Of a DNA stretch of 40,021 nucleotides, positions 8,445 to 16,642 are shown piece after piece. Source of the stretch: an uncultured Erysipelotrichaceae bacterium. Lineage in GTDB: Bacteria; Bacillota_I; Bacilli_A; RF39; UBA660. The notes below the pieces were generated by a model. That model was given only the letters and a program-made list of their open reading frames with translations, did not search any database and was not told the origin of the DNA. Positions within the stretch are counted from its first letter, which is position 1. The number at the start of each line of letters is the position of its first letter. Location of the stretch: positions 1 to 40,021 of the forward strand of contig CACYFN010000027.1 of assembly GCA_902773675.1 (NCBI GenBank). The letters run 5' to 3'. The translations under genes were made by a program, and so were the position numbers.

Positions 8445-9118
8445 ATATTATCCTTTAAAAACTTATAACCAACACCCCATATAGTTATAATGTATTTTTC
8501 ATTCTTATCAATTTTACTTCTTAAATTCTTTATATGTACAGCAACAGTACCAATATCACCATAATTACTTTCCCATACAGCATTATATATTTGTTCTTTA
8601 GATAAAACAATACCAGCATTCCTCATTAAATAATAAAGTAAATCAAATTCTTTAGAAGACAATTCAACTAATTTACCATTAACCTTTACTTCATAACTAT
8701 CTTTATTTATTTCAATATCACCGATTTTAAGAATATTATTATCTATATTTTTATTAAATCTCTTATATTGTCTAATATTAGCTTTAACACGAGCAACAAC
8801 TTCATCATTAATAAATGGTTTTGTAATATAATCATCACAACCTATTTCAAATCCTACTAATTTATCAACCGTTTGTACTTTAGCACTTATAAAAATAATT
8901 GGACAACTTACCCTATTTCTAATTAAAGCACATAATTCGGTACCACTCATACCTGGTAACATAATATCTAGAATAATTAAATCAAAATTATTAGATAAAA
9001 GTTCTAAAGCATCTTCAGCATTATTTCTTATAATTGTTTCAAAGCCAGCATCAACTAAAATATCAGATAATAATTCAGCAATTTCTAAATCATCATCAAC
9101 AATCAAAATCTTTGACAT
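8441..9118 (-). CDS. OmpR/PhoB-family response regulator
   Basis: A 225-residue regulator. The receiver domain has the acidic pair D8-D9, phospho-acceptor D51 in IILDIMLPGMSG, the T/S position in IIFISAK and the conserved Lys of that motif. The C-terminal winged helix is of OmpR type (SSKEFDLLYYLMRNAG, then VAVHIKNLRSKI and a GVGYKF wing). It would bind DNA as a phosphorylated dimer and partner the overlapping kinase. The ATG at 9118 has no Shine-Dalgarno immediately upstream because a group II intron ends six bases before it. Removing the intron restores AGGTGG-TTAG-ATG. Confidence 0.94.
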   Translation of the reverse strand: MSKILIVDDDLEIAELLSDILVDAGFETIIRNNAEDALELLSNNFDLIILDIMLPGMSGTELCALIRNRVSCPIIFISAKVQTVDKLVGFEIGCDDYITKPFINDEVVARVKANIRQYKRFNKNIDNNILKIGDIEINKDSYEVKVNGKLVELSSKEFDLLYYLMRNAGIVLSKEQIYNAVWESNYGDIGTVAVHIKNLRSKIDKNEKYIITIWGVGYKFLKDNI

Positions 9119-9123
9119 CTAAC

Positions 9124-11007
9124 GTCGAGTAGACAAGTCTCGACTTTCACCTCTCTTTTCTTAAGTGAGGGAAGTCTCATTGCCCCTCACAGAACCCATC
9201 GTGCCCTATTAAGGCAATAGCCAAATATCTTTGTATATTTTGGGTTCTACTATTGGAACTCTTTCAAGTATTTTATTAAATATTTGAATGCTAAGTCGCC
9301 TTTGACTTCTTCTAAATATACTACTTCTGAGTGCATACAATGTATGATAGTATATTTTGTATAATTCATTAAGCATACCATTTATTCCATAGTAAGCATA
9401 TAATCCTATTAATTTCTTATTTAATAGTTTTATTATATCTATAAACTTTGTTGTTGTTCTGTGTTCCTTAATCCATTTTGTAATTGCTTGATGTTTTAAT
9501 TTTCTTTTCTTCTTACTCATTTTATGTCCTACTGTATATTTGCCTGTTCTTGTTGTCCCATTGTAATGCATAAAGCCAAGAAAGTCAAAAGTTTCTTTTG
9601 TTCCTTTAAACCTTCCAAATGGAAGTATTCTCGTTTTCTCTTGTTCCATTTCCAAACCAAATTTAGCTAATCTTTTAGTTAATAATTTATATACTTGTTT
9701 TGCTTCGTTTTCATATTGGAACATTATTATAAAATCATCTGCATATCTTACCAAGTATGCTTCTCCTTTTAATCTAGACTTAATATACTTTTCAAAGAAT
9801 AAATCAAGTACATAGTGCAAATATACATTTGCTAGTATTGGAGATATAAGCCCACCTTGTGGTGTACCTTTATATGTTTCATGATATTTCATATCTTCCA
9901 TGTAACCACTTATTAGAAATCTATTAATATATCTTAGAAATATTTTATCTTGTATGTCATGTTCAAGAAATTTCATTAACCATTTATGGTCTACATTATC
10001 AAAGAAACCTTTTATATCACAATCTAATATGTAATTAACTTTATTTATCATAATTCTTTGATTTATTTCCCTTATTGCTTGATGACAATTTCTATTTGGT
10101 CTAAAACCATATGAACATTCTAGAAATTTACATTCATAAATTTCATTTAGTATGTCTGCCATTACTCCTTGCACTAATTTGTCTTCATATGCTGGTATTC
10201 CAAGTGGTCTTAATTTTCCATTTACCTTAGGAATATAGGTTCTTCTTACCGGTAATGGTTTGTAACTAAACTTCTTCATTCGTTCAATTAGATTATCTAT
10301 ATTATCATCTAGTTTGACTTCATATTCTTCTTTAGTCACTTTATCTATTCCACTTGCTTTGTTTCTCTGTTGTTTTCTATGCTGTTCTTTTAATCTTTCT
10401 TTATTGACAAAATGAATTAGATTTTCTACCCTGATATTTCTTTGTGCATAATATTTTATATCTTTTCGTTCATTTTTCACTTATTATTCCTCCTCTTGGG
10501 TTGTAAGTGTTTCTCTAAAGAAACGATTATTTGCTAGTCCCTTCGCTCCAGAGTCGTTACTTCTTTCATCACTACTATGAACTAGTCCGACTACTTATAT
10601 ATCTTTTGAATATCTTGGGTTAACCAAGTCCTTGTATATTCATTACCTTTTACTATTGGTGATTTTAAACCTTTTAGACTTAGGAATATATAAGTTCTCT
10701 CAGGTACGTATATAATAACTATGTAAAACTCGCCATGTCCTAAGGACCCCGGTAGATTTCTCATAATATCTCGCATAACGATATTACCGATATTGTTTGC
10801 TAGGTAGGTGACCCTATCAACATCTACTTAAATATGTTTTAACGAGGCTCAATAACTTCACGATTACTCATTACGGCTCGAATTCTAGTTCGCCTACGCT
10901 TAAACCTAATCTCACGATTTCGGTTCCAAGGCTAACTACTGGCTCTTTGCTAGAGATTACCAGATTGGCTTCCCACCAATTATATTACATACGCCGAACT
11001 GACGCAC
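9124..11007 (-). mobile_element. Group II intron (complete, about 1.88 kb) in the response-regulator leader
   Basis: The 5' end is GTGCG at 11007-11003 (consensus GUGYG). The 3' end is a domain-VI-like hairpin, GTCGAG...CTACTCGAC, closing at 9124 with a candidate bulged A seven bases from the end. A loop sequence CACCTA (10810-10805) is exactly complementary to the last six exon bases TAGGTG (11013-11008), giving a perfect EBS1-IBS1 pair and fixing the boundary. 10481-11003 holds the structured domains and has higher GC than its surroundings. The reverse transcriptase sits near the 3' end. I could not delineate domain V with confidence. The exons joined read AATAGGTG-GTTAG-ATG. Confidence 0.88.
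9209..10480 (-). CDS. ltrA: Group II intron reverse transcriptase/maturase
   Basis: A 423-residue intron-encoded protein. RT blocks appear in order: NKASGIDKVT (RT0/1 area), IPKVNGKLRPLGIP, YGFRPNRNCHQAI, LDCDIKGFFDNVDH, GTPQGGLISPILANVYL and the catalytic YADD at 246-249, then the maturase domain X (LIGLYAYYGINGMLNELYKIYYH). No HNH endonuclease domain follows, so insertion would rely on reverse splicing primed at a replication fork or similar. GTG start with a GAGGAGG site 8 bases upstream. The frame is intact, so the intron may be active in splicing and mobility. Confidence 0.95.
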   Translation of the reverse strand: MKNERKDIKYYAQRNIRVENLIHFVNKERLKEQHRKQQRNKASGIDKVTKEEYEVKLDDNIDNLIERMKKFSYKPLPVRRTYIPKVNGKLRPLGIPAYEDKLVQGVMADILNEIYECKFLECSYGFRPNRNCHQAIREINQRIMINKVNYILDCDIKGFFDNVDHKWLMKFLEHDIQDKIFLRYINRFLISGYMEDMKYHETYKGTPQGGLISPILANVYLHYVLDLFFEKYIKSRLKGEAYLVRYADDFIIMFQYENEAKQVYKLLTKRLAKFGLEMEQEKTRILPFGRFKGTKETFDFLGFMHYNGTTRTGKYTVGHKMSKKKRKLKHQAITKWIKEHRTTTKFIDIIKLLNKKLIGLYAYYGINGMLNELYKIYYHTLYALRSSIFRRSQRRLSIQIFNKILERVPIVEPKIYKDIWLLP

Positions 11008-11015
11008 CACCTATT

Positions 11016-11024
11016 ATTTTAACA
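11016..11024 (-). promoter_or_regulatory. Candidate extended -10 promoter between pyk and the intron
   Basis: On the minus strand TGT-TAAAAT (-10 hexamer 11021-11016) resembles an extended -10 element without a recognisable -35. Its predicted start would lie inside the last 5' exon bases, leaving too little exon for splicing. Either it is not the operon promoter or it makes unspliceable transcripts. Confidence 0.3.
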
Positions 11025-11031
11025 CAAATGT

Positions 11032-11064
11032 AAAAAAAAAGAAGATTAAATTACATCAATCTTC
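11032..11064 (-). terminator. Terminator of the pyruvate kinase gene
   Basis: Stem GAAGATT / AATCTTC (11041-11047 with 11058-11064) includes the pyk stop codon and is followed on the minus strand by nine Ts. The response-regulator leader starts only a few bases further on. Confidence 0.82.
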
Positions 11065-12500
11065 ATTAAATTACTATCAACATATTTCCTAGAATTTTCA
11101 TCTGATTCTACAAAACCAGCAGTAATTAATATTTTATCTCCACTTTCTAACTTTATACCTTCACGTTTAGCAAACTCTAAAGCACATTTCTTAGCTTCAA
11201 TAATAAACTTATCAATACTAGTTTCTCTCTTAGATACAAATGGATATACTGCATAATTAAGTCCAATTCTTCTACCTAATTTTTCATCTTCACAAATAGC
11301 TAAAATAGGTACTCTAGGTTTTAAATTACTTAAAATTCTAGCAGTTTTACCTGTATGTGACTGTACAATAATCATCTTAGCATCCATAATATCAGCACAA
11401 TTAATAACACCACTAGCAAGTGCTACACAATCTTTTTGATCATTTTCAGGTAGTTTAAATTTACCAGTAAAATCAACATATTTCTCAGATGCTTCACAAG
11501 TTCTAGCCATTGCACTAACAGTTTCAATTGGATGTTTACCAACAGTAGTTTCACCACTTAACATAACCGCATCAGTACCATCAAAAACCGCATTAGCAAT
11601 ATCAGCAGTTTCAGCTCTCTTAGGACGATTATTTTCCATCATAGTCTCTAACATCTCAGTAGCAACAATAACAATCTTACCCATTTCACGACCAATTTTG
11701 ATAATATTCTTTTGAATAGCAGGAATTTCTTCAGGTGGAACTTCACTTCCTAAATCTCCTCTACCAATCATAACACCATCAGAGTTTTCAAATATTTCTC
11801 TAATATTTTGAACTCCAAATAAGCTTTCAACTTTACAAATAATTTTTAAATCTTCTCTACCATTTTTCTTTAATATTTCTTTAATCTCCATAATATTTTC
11901 CTTACAAGAAACAAAAGAAATAGCTAAATACTCTCCTCCATTTTCACAAGAATATTTAATATCTTCTCTATCTTTTTCAGATACATATGGAATATTCAAA
12001 GGTTTACCAGGAATAATACAACTCTTACGACTTCCTAAAAATCCACCTTGTGTAATACGGCAAGTAACACCATCATCTTCAACAGATTCAACAACAACTT
12101 TCATTTTAGCATTTTCAAGCCATACTTCATCACCTATTTCAAGTGAATTAATTACACTAGGATGATTAAATGTAATTCTATCTTTATTACCAAGAACTTC
12201 TTCTTTAACTAGACGAATAGTGTTTCCAGCAACAAGTTGAGCACCCTCGTTACCTTCATCATCTTCTTCCATAACACAGCCACGTAATTCTGGACCCTTA
12301 GTATCCCAAAGAATTGAAATATTTTTTCCAGTTCTCTTTCTACACTCACGAACACAACTTAAAAATTGTTCTTTTTCTTCCAAAGTTGCATGTGAAAAGT
12401 TAAGTCTTGCAACATTCATACCATTATTTACCATTTGTTCCATTACATCAGGTTGATTACTAGCAGGACCAATACTACAAATAATTTTTGTTAACTTCAT
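11046..12500 (-). CDS. pyk: Pyruvate kinase
   Basis: Converts phosphoenolpyruvate and ADP to pyruvate and ATP in glycolysis. About 484 residues from the ATG at 12500, with TKIICSIGPAS at the N-terminus, MNVARLNFSHAT, WDTKGPELRG, the ADP/metal region ICKVESLFGVQNI, the signature GVMIGRGDLGSEV and the effector segment VATEMLETMMENNRPKRAE. The C-terminal allosteric domain is present (IIVQSHTGKTARILS). An upstream in-frame start at 12524 would place the AGAGGTGGAG ribosome site inside the gene, so 12500 is preferred. It is a single-gene unit between its own promoter and terminator. Confidence 0.96.
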   Translation of the reverse strand: MKLTKIICSIGPASNQPDVMEQMVNNGMNVARLNFSHATLEEKEQFLSCVRECRKRTGKNISILWDTKGPELRGCVMEEDDEGNEGAQLVAGNTIRLVKEEVLGNKDRITFNHPSVINSLEIGDEVWLENAKMKVVVESVEDDGVTCRITQGGFLGSRKSCIIPGKPLNIPYVSEKDREDIKYSCENGGEYLAISFVSCKENIMEIKEILKKNGREDLKIICKVESLFGVQNIREIFENSDGVMIGRGDLGSEVPPEEIPAIQKNIIKIGREMGKIVIVATEMLETMMENNRPKRAETADIANAVFDGTDAVMLSGETTVGKHPIETVSAMARTCEASEKYVDFTGKFKLPENDQKDCVALASGVINCADIMDAKMIIVQSHTGKTARILSNLKPRVPILAICEDEKLGRRIGLNYAVYPFVSKRETSIDKFIIEAKKCALEFAKREGIKLESGDKILITAGFVESDENSRKYVDSNLMKIDVI

Positions 12501-12525
12501 CTTCACTCCACCTCTCCAGGACATA

Positions 12526-12554
12526 ATTTTATCATTTTATTAAGAAAAAGTAAA
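12526..12554 (-). promoter_or_regulatory. pyk promoter
   Basis: TTTACT (12554-12549) and TAAAAT (12531-12526) on the minus strand are separated by 17 bases, about 25 bases upstream of the pyk start. Confidence 0.55.
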
Positions 12555-12574
12555 TATATTTCAAATAAATACAG

Positions 12575-12598
12575 AAAAAAGTAGAAATTTCTACTTTT
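12575..12598 (-). terminator. Terminator of the 712-residue surface protein gene
   Basis: A perfect palindromic stem, AAAAGTAGAAA / TTTCTACTTTT (12577-12598), overlaps the stop codon and continues into a T-run on the minus strand. Confidence 0.8.
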
Positions 12599-14735
12599 AT
12601 TCATAATTTGGAATAACCTTAATTCTATATCCATAATAATTAGCATATGTAGAAGTATAAGTTGAAGAAGAAAATTTAATTTTAACATAATTACCATTTA
12701 CTGTATAAGTAGTATCAGTAATAGAACTCTGAGTACCATAAAATCTAGTTAAATATGAATAATTTGAAGCACTACTAGAATTATATATATATATGCCTGA
12801 AGAACTAAAGTAGAACTGATAACTAATTTGAAGAGTAATTGATTTTGCTCCTTCAAAAGTATTTTCATATACTAGAGCAAAACTTTGACTTGATGGATAA
12901 GGATAATGCTCAGATTCAACAACAGGATAAGCAATTTTTTCAACATCGGAAATTATAACATCACCTTCAGGCATAACAAAAGAATTTCCTGTTATTTTTT
13001 CATCATTAACTTTAAATGAGGCTACACCACTATATGCATCCGAATTTACATTAATAGTAACCGTCTCGCCAGGTTCAGCTTCACCTTGTATAATTACATC
13101 AGGATCATTATATGTAATTATATTTTTAACTTTTATATAATGTATATCAGTTATATTTGCTTCAGCATGTGGCATCACAAAAGTATTACCATCAATTTTT
13201 TTACCATTTAATTTAAATGATAAAATTTGATAAGCAGCGTTAATATTAATAGTAACTTCAGATTCAATAGCAGCAGTTTCAGGAGCACTAATAAGTTCAT
13301 CGTCAGGAATATTTATATTAAAAGATTTAATTCCAACTTTATAAGGACTACCAGATGAACCATCACCAGAAATATATTCGGTATTTTCACTTAAATACAA
13401 TACAGGTCTAATACTATATGTTGAAGATACAGAAGAAGGTGAACTAACACAATTAGTTGATAAATAAAGTACTCTACCACCATTATTACTTTTTGAAGAA
13501 ATTGTAAAAGGATATTTATTAGATTGATACATCCAACTTGTATCATAATAATCATTAAAAGTAAAGAAATAATCACTTGGATACATTAATGCAATTTTAT
13601 TAAACATATAACTAGAATTATTTCTTTCCCAATTATAATATGTAAGACTAGATTCAGTTTTATTAGAACAATATTGATAATAATTATAAGGAATTTCAGA
13701 TTTATAATACTTAGAAGTACTTATCATTGATTTAGCAGAAGTAGACAAAGACTGCCAATAAGTACCACTATTTAATTTTTCATAATATGTACCACTAGTA
13801 ATTAGCGCAGAAGTAGTCGTTTCAAGAATAGAATCACTAATTATTTTTACTCTCTGTTGAATGTTTCCATATAAATCCTCGACCGGAAAAACTCCAATAA
13901 TTCTCCACTTTTCACAGGTAGAATTATCAGTTTCATCTGTACAATTAAAATAAATATAATTATTAGGAGATTGTCCAATATACCTATAATCTGTTAAAGC
14001 AGGAGTTTGAAAAGTTGCCGCTTGAGTAAACGTATGCATCTGATCTATTGGTGAAGATGAACTTGTAGTAAAGCCTTCACTATAAGAACGTTCAATAATA
14101 TAATCAGCAAAAGTAGAAGTTGGATAATATCCACCAAATACAAAATCTGTATCCCATATTTCCTGATATCCATCATATTGAGCAAATTCAATATTAAAAG
14201 TTAAAGTATATCTAGCATTATCATATCCATTCCCACTAGATACACAAGTGATTTCACTACCATCTTCACTCTCAGAACAGTCACTAGCATCTGCTTCAGC
14301 AAAAGAATTAAAAGAAACAGACTCAAGAAAACTTGAAGTACTTTCATCTTTCGATAATGGTTTTTTATAATAATAATATCCTTTATATTTAATCCAATCA
14401 TCAGTATTATCAAAATTTAAAGTAGTCAAATTTGAAATATCAGAAGGATCATCAAATACATCTCCATTTGCTGTAGTCCAATATTGGGTATAAGATAAAC
14501 GTACAGCAACATCAAAATCATTGTTATTGGTTGCAATTACTTGCTTATCAGTAACATCCCCAGGTTTCCAATGTTGAGGACTAATAAACCTTTCTGTAAC
14601 AGTAGTATTAAATGGTTCTGCTCCAAAACCAGTCAAAAAATCTAAACCATTTGAAAAATATGCTATTACAGCACCAACTACAAAAATAATTAACATGCTA
14701 AAAACTAATACAATATTTCTTTTCTTCTTCATCAT
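12597..14735 (-). CDS. Large SipW-type signal-anchored surface protein (DUF6273-like, CUB-like end)
   Basis: A 712-residue secreted protein. A basic start and a hydrophobic segment (about 8-27) end in AYFSNGLDF, like SipW-dependent signal peptides. Residues about 30-200 resemble the TasA/CalY-type beta fold (WKPGDVTDKQVIATNNNDFDVAVRLSY). The middle part (about 240-455) looks like DUF6273: YIGQSPNNYIYFNC, EKWRIIGVF and IRPVLYLSENTEYISGDG. Two beta repeats share GN[TS]FVMP. The last 110 residues are rich in Ser/Tyr and resemble a CUB-like beta sandwich. Substrate or partner is unknown. It is monocistronic, about 23 kb from the sipW-like gene. RBS GGAGTGAT. Confidence 0.75.
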   Translation of the reverse strand: MMKKKRNIVLVFSMLIIFVVGAVIAYFSNGLDFLTGFGAEPFNTTVTERFISPQHWKPGDVTDKQVIATNNNDFDVAVRLSYTQYWTTANGDVFDDPSDISNLTTLNFDNTDDWIKYKGYYYYKKPLSKDESTSSFLESVSFNSFAEADASDCSESEDGSEITCVSSGNGYDNARYTLTFNIEFAQYDGYQEIWDTDFVFGGYYPTSTFADYIIERSYSEGFTTSSSSPIDQMHTFTQAATFQTPALTDYRYIGQSPNNYIYFNCTDETDNSTCEKWRIIGVFPVEDLYGNIQQRVKIISDSILETTTSALITSGTYYEKLNSGTYWQSLSTSAKSMISTSKYYKSEIPYNYYQYCSNKTESSLTYYNWERNNSSYMFNKIALMYPSDYFFTFNDYYDTSWMYQSNKYPFTISSKSNNGGRVLYLSTNCVSSPSSVSSTYSIRPVLYLSENTEYISGDGSSGSPYKVGIKSFNINIPDDELISAPETAAIESEVTININAAYQILSFKLNGKKIDGNTFVMPHAEANITDIHYIKVKNIITYNDPDVIIQGEAEPGETVTINVNSDAYSGVASFKVNDEKITGNSFVMPEGDVIISDVEKIAYPVVESEHYPYPSSQSFALVYENTFEGAKSITLQISYQFYFSSSGIYIYNSSSASNYSYLTRFYGTQSSITDTTYTVNGNYVKIKFSSSTYTSTYANYYGYRIKVIPNYE

Positions 14736-14759
14736 ATCACTCCAATATACTCTATAAAA

Positions 14760-14788
14760 AGAATAACATTATTTTAATAAAATTTCAA
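14760..14788 (-). promoter_or_regulatory. Promoter of the 712-residue surface protein gene
   Basis: TTGAAA (14788-14783), 17 bases, TATTCT (14765-14760) on the minus strand. The start codon is about 25 bases downstream and the site lies just past the preceding terminator. Confidence 0.6.
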
Positions 14789-14794
14789 TATAAA

Positions 14795-14818
14795 ATAAAA
14801 AAACTTCCTAAGAAGTTT
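14795..14818 (-). terminator. Terminator of the alarmone synthetase/small-ORF unit
   Basis: Stem AAACTTC / GAAGTTT (14801-14807, 14812-14818) is followed on the minus strand by a T-run. It starts at the stop codon of the 40-residue ORF. Confidence 0.75.
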
Positions 14819-14939
14819 AATATTTCAACAATTTTTGTTTATTAATTGTAAATAATTTATTAATTTTTTCTTTTAATATTAAAGCATCAATAATTTTTTT
14901 AAAATTAAAATATTTACTATATCTATTTTTTGTAAACAT
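14817..14939 (-). CDS. 40-residue lysine-rich small protein
   Basis: A 40-codon frame starts at ATG 14939 behind a near-perfect TAGGAGGAATT site and stops at TAA 14819-14817, flush with a terminator. It begins MFTKNRYSKYFNFKK and is basic (about ten Lys plus one Arg), amphipathic and without a signal peptide. It lies 8 bases downstream of the alarmone synthetase stop, so the two are co-transcribed. No family is recognised. The strong ribosome site and operon position argue that it is translated; its short length keeps this uncertain. Confidence 0.55.
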   Translation of the reverse strand: MFTKNRYSKYFNFKKIIDALILKEKINKLFTINKQKLLKY

Positions 14940-14947
14940 AATTCCTC

Positions 14948-15559
14948 CTAATATTTACTTACTAATTCTTTTATATAATTCATTCTATTATCCAAATCAT
15001 CAATAATTTTAGAACTATCTACAAGTTCCTTCTTAATATTATCTGGTAATTTTTTAGAAAATTTATATTTTAATTTATGCTCTAAACTAGCCCAAAAATC
15101 CATCGCAATAGTTCTAATTTGTATTTCAGCTTTTACTTTTATAATACCAGTAGATAAATATACTGGAACATTTACAATCAAATGATAACTTGAATAACCA
15201 CTTTCCTTAGGATTCTTTATATAATCCTTCTCTTCTACTACTTCTAAGCAACTAGAAGTTTTAATAATATTAACTATTTCATATATATCAGATTTAAAAG
15301 AACAAACAATTCTCGCACCAATAATATCAAATATATTATTAACAATATTATCTATACTAAAATCTATTTTATACTTCTCTAATTTTTTCATAATACTATC
15401 AACACTTTTAACTCTAGTTTTAATATGTTCAATAGGATTATGATTATATTTATATTGAAATTCATCATTTATAACTTCTATCTGTGCCTCCAATATTTTT
15501 AAAGCACACATATAATTTATCATAATATTATTTATTTCAATTTCGTAATTTTCTATCAT
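14948..15559 (-). CDS. Small alarmone synthetase (GTP pyrophosphokinase, RelP/RelQ type)
   Basis: About 203 residues with only the RelA/SpoT synthetase domain; the HD hydrolase and regulatory domains are absent. Recognisable motifs are HIKTRVKSVDSIMKKL (basic substrate-binding strip), FDIIGARIVCSF (catalytic Asp region), ESGYSSYHLIVNVP and AEIQIRTIAMDFWASLEHKLKYK. Such enzymes make (p)ppGpp from ATP and GDP/GTP, usually under cell-envelope stress. An in-frame ATG at 15574 would lie upstream of the GGAAGGAGG site; the ATG at 15559 follows it correctly. A 40-residue ORF follows in the same unit. Confidence 0.92.
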   Translation of the reverse strand: MIENYEIEINNIMINYMCALKILEAQIEVINDEFQYKYNHNPIEHIKTRVKSVDSIMKKLEKYKIDFSIDNIVNNIFDIIGARIVCSFKSDIYEIVNIIKTSSCLEVVEEKDYIKNPKESGYSSYHLIVNVPVYLSTGIIKVKAEIQIRTIAMDFWASLEHKLKYKFSKKLPDNIKKELVDSSKIIDDLDNRMNYIKELVSKY

Positions 15560-15670
15560 CTTTCCTCCTTCCATTTTAATAATACAATACTATTGTTAAA
15601 TATTTGTGAAAAATATATTAAAATTGTTTTAAAAAATATAAAATAGTGGTATCATAATACTGGTGATAAT

Positions 15671-16609
15671 ATGGAAAAAACAAATAAAAAACCTTTAATT
15701 ATAACAATAATAAGTATAGCAATAACACTCATAGTAGGAATATCAATTTCTTTATATGTAAAAGATCAAAATTATAAAAAATCATATGATTATAAGTTAG
15801 GTAAATTAGGCTATTCTAAAGAAGAAATAACTAAAATAAAATCATTAAAAGAAGAACAAATTGATATTATATTAAATCATGAATATAGTGATATTATAAT
15901 AGATTTAATAGAAAGAAAATATTTTCTAAAGAAAAATCTAGATAAATATTTAGATTATATTAAAGATAATAATAAAGATTTAGATGATGCAATAGCTATT
16001 ATTAATGTAGGAGCAAATAAAGAATGGTATCAAGATCCAGTTGATACAGATATTTCTAAAGAAAATGAAATGCTTTCTAATAAATTTCATAAACTTACTA
16101 ATGAATACAATCCTGATGATCTAACTGATATCAGTAATGTATATTCATATGGAGAAAATCAAAAATTAAGGCGTATTGCTTATGATGCATTTATAAGCAT
16201 GTTTAATGCAGCAAAAAAAGAAAATATTACATTAATAATAAATTCATCATATCGTAGTTATGAAGAACAAGAAGAAATCTATAATAAATATGCAAAATGG
16301 TATGGAGATGAAGCAGATAAAATAGCAGCCAAACCTGGATTTAGTGAACATCAAACAGGACTATCCGTAGATATTCAATCTTATAATACCAATAGAGATA
16401 CCTTTGAAGAAAGTGAAGCCTTCAAATGGCTAGATAATAATGCCTATAAATATGGTTTTATCTTAAGATATCCTAAAGATAAAGAATATTTAACCGGATA
16501 TGCCTATGAATCATGGCATTATCGTTATGTAGGATTAGATATAGCCAAATATATAAAAGAAAATAATATAACATTTGATGAGTATTATGCTTACTTTATA
16601 GAAGAATAA
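15671..16609 (+). CDS. Membrane-anchored D-alanyl-D-alanine carboxypeptidase, VanY family
   Basis: A 312-residue protein with an N-terminal membrane anchor (about 9-29), a Lys/Glu-rich helical region (about 40-110) and a C-terminal VanY/peptidase M15B domain. Zinc and catalytic motifs are SEHQTGLSVD (His227, Asp234) and ESWHYRYVG (His283), with the substrate Arg in SSYRSYEEQ. It should trim the terminal D-Ala of peptidoglycan stem peptides outside the membrane. It may compensate for the truncated DacF-type gene in this window (inference). RBS GGTGAT; it stands upstream of a second VanY gene on the same strand. Confidence 0.92.
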   Translation: MEKTNKKPLIITIISIAITLIVGISISLYVKDQNYKKSYDYKLGKLGYSKEEITKIKSLKEEQIDIILNHEYSDIIIDLIERKYFLKKNLDKYLDYIKDNNKDLDDAIAIINVGANKEWYQDPVDTDISKENEMLSNKFHKLTNEYNPDDLTDISNVYSYGENQKLRRIAYDAFISMFNAAKKENITLIINSSYRSYEEQEEIYNKYAKWYGDEADKIAAKPGFSEHQTGLSVDIQSYNTNRDTFEESEAFKWLDNNAYKYGFILRYPKDKEYLTGYAYESWHYRYVGLDIAKYIKENNITFDEYYAYFIEE

Positions 16610-16642
16610 TACTTTTTTTTCATATAATATATTGGTGATTAT

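Noticed and set aside
10591-10776. 61-codon ORF inside the intron
   Set aside because: It lies in the structured domain I region of the group II intron RNA, has no clear ribosome site and no protein-like composition.
11008-11064. Class C type insertion directly behind a terminator
   Set aside because: The intron lies about 25 bases beyond the T-run of the pyk terminator and uses a 6-base EBS1-IBS1 pairing, so terminator-directed insertion is not required. The class was left open.
12503-12697. 64-codon minus-strand ORF between pyk and the surface protein
   Set aside because: It overlaps the pyk promoter and the end of the surface protein gene in another frame, and its hydrophobic content reflects AT-rich sequence.
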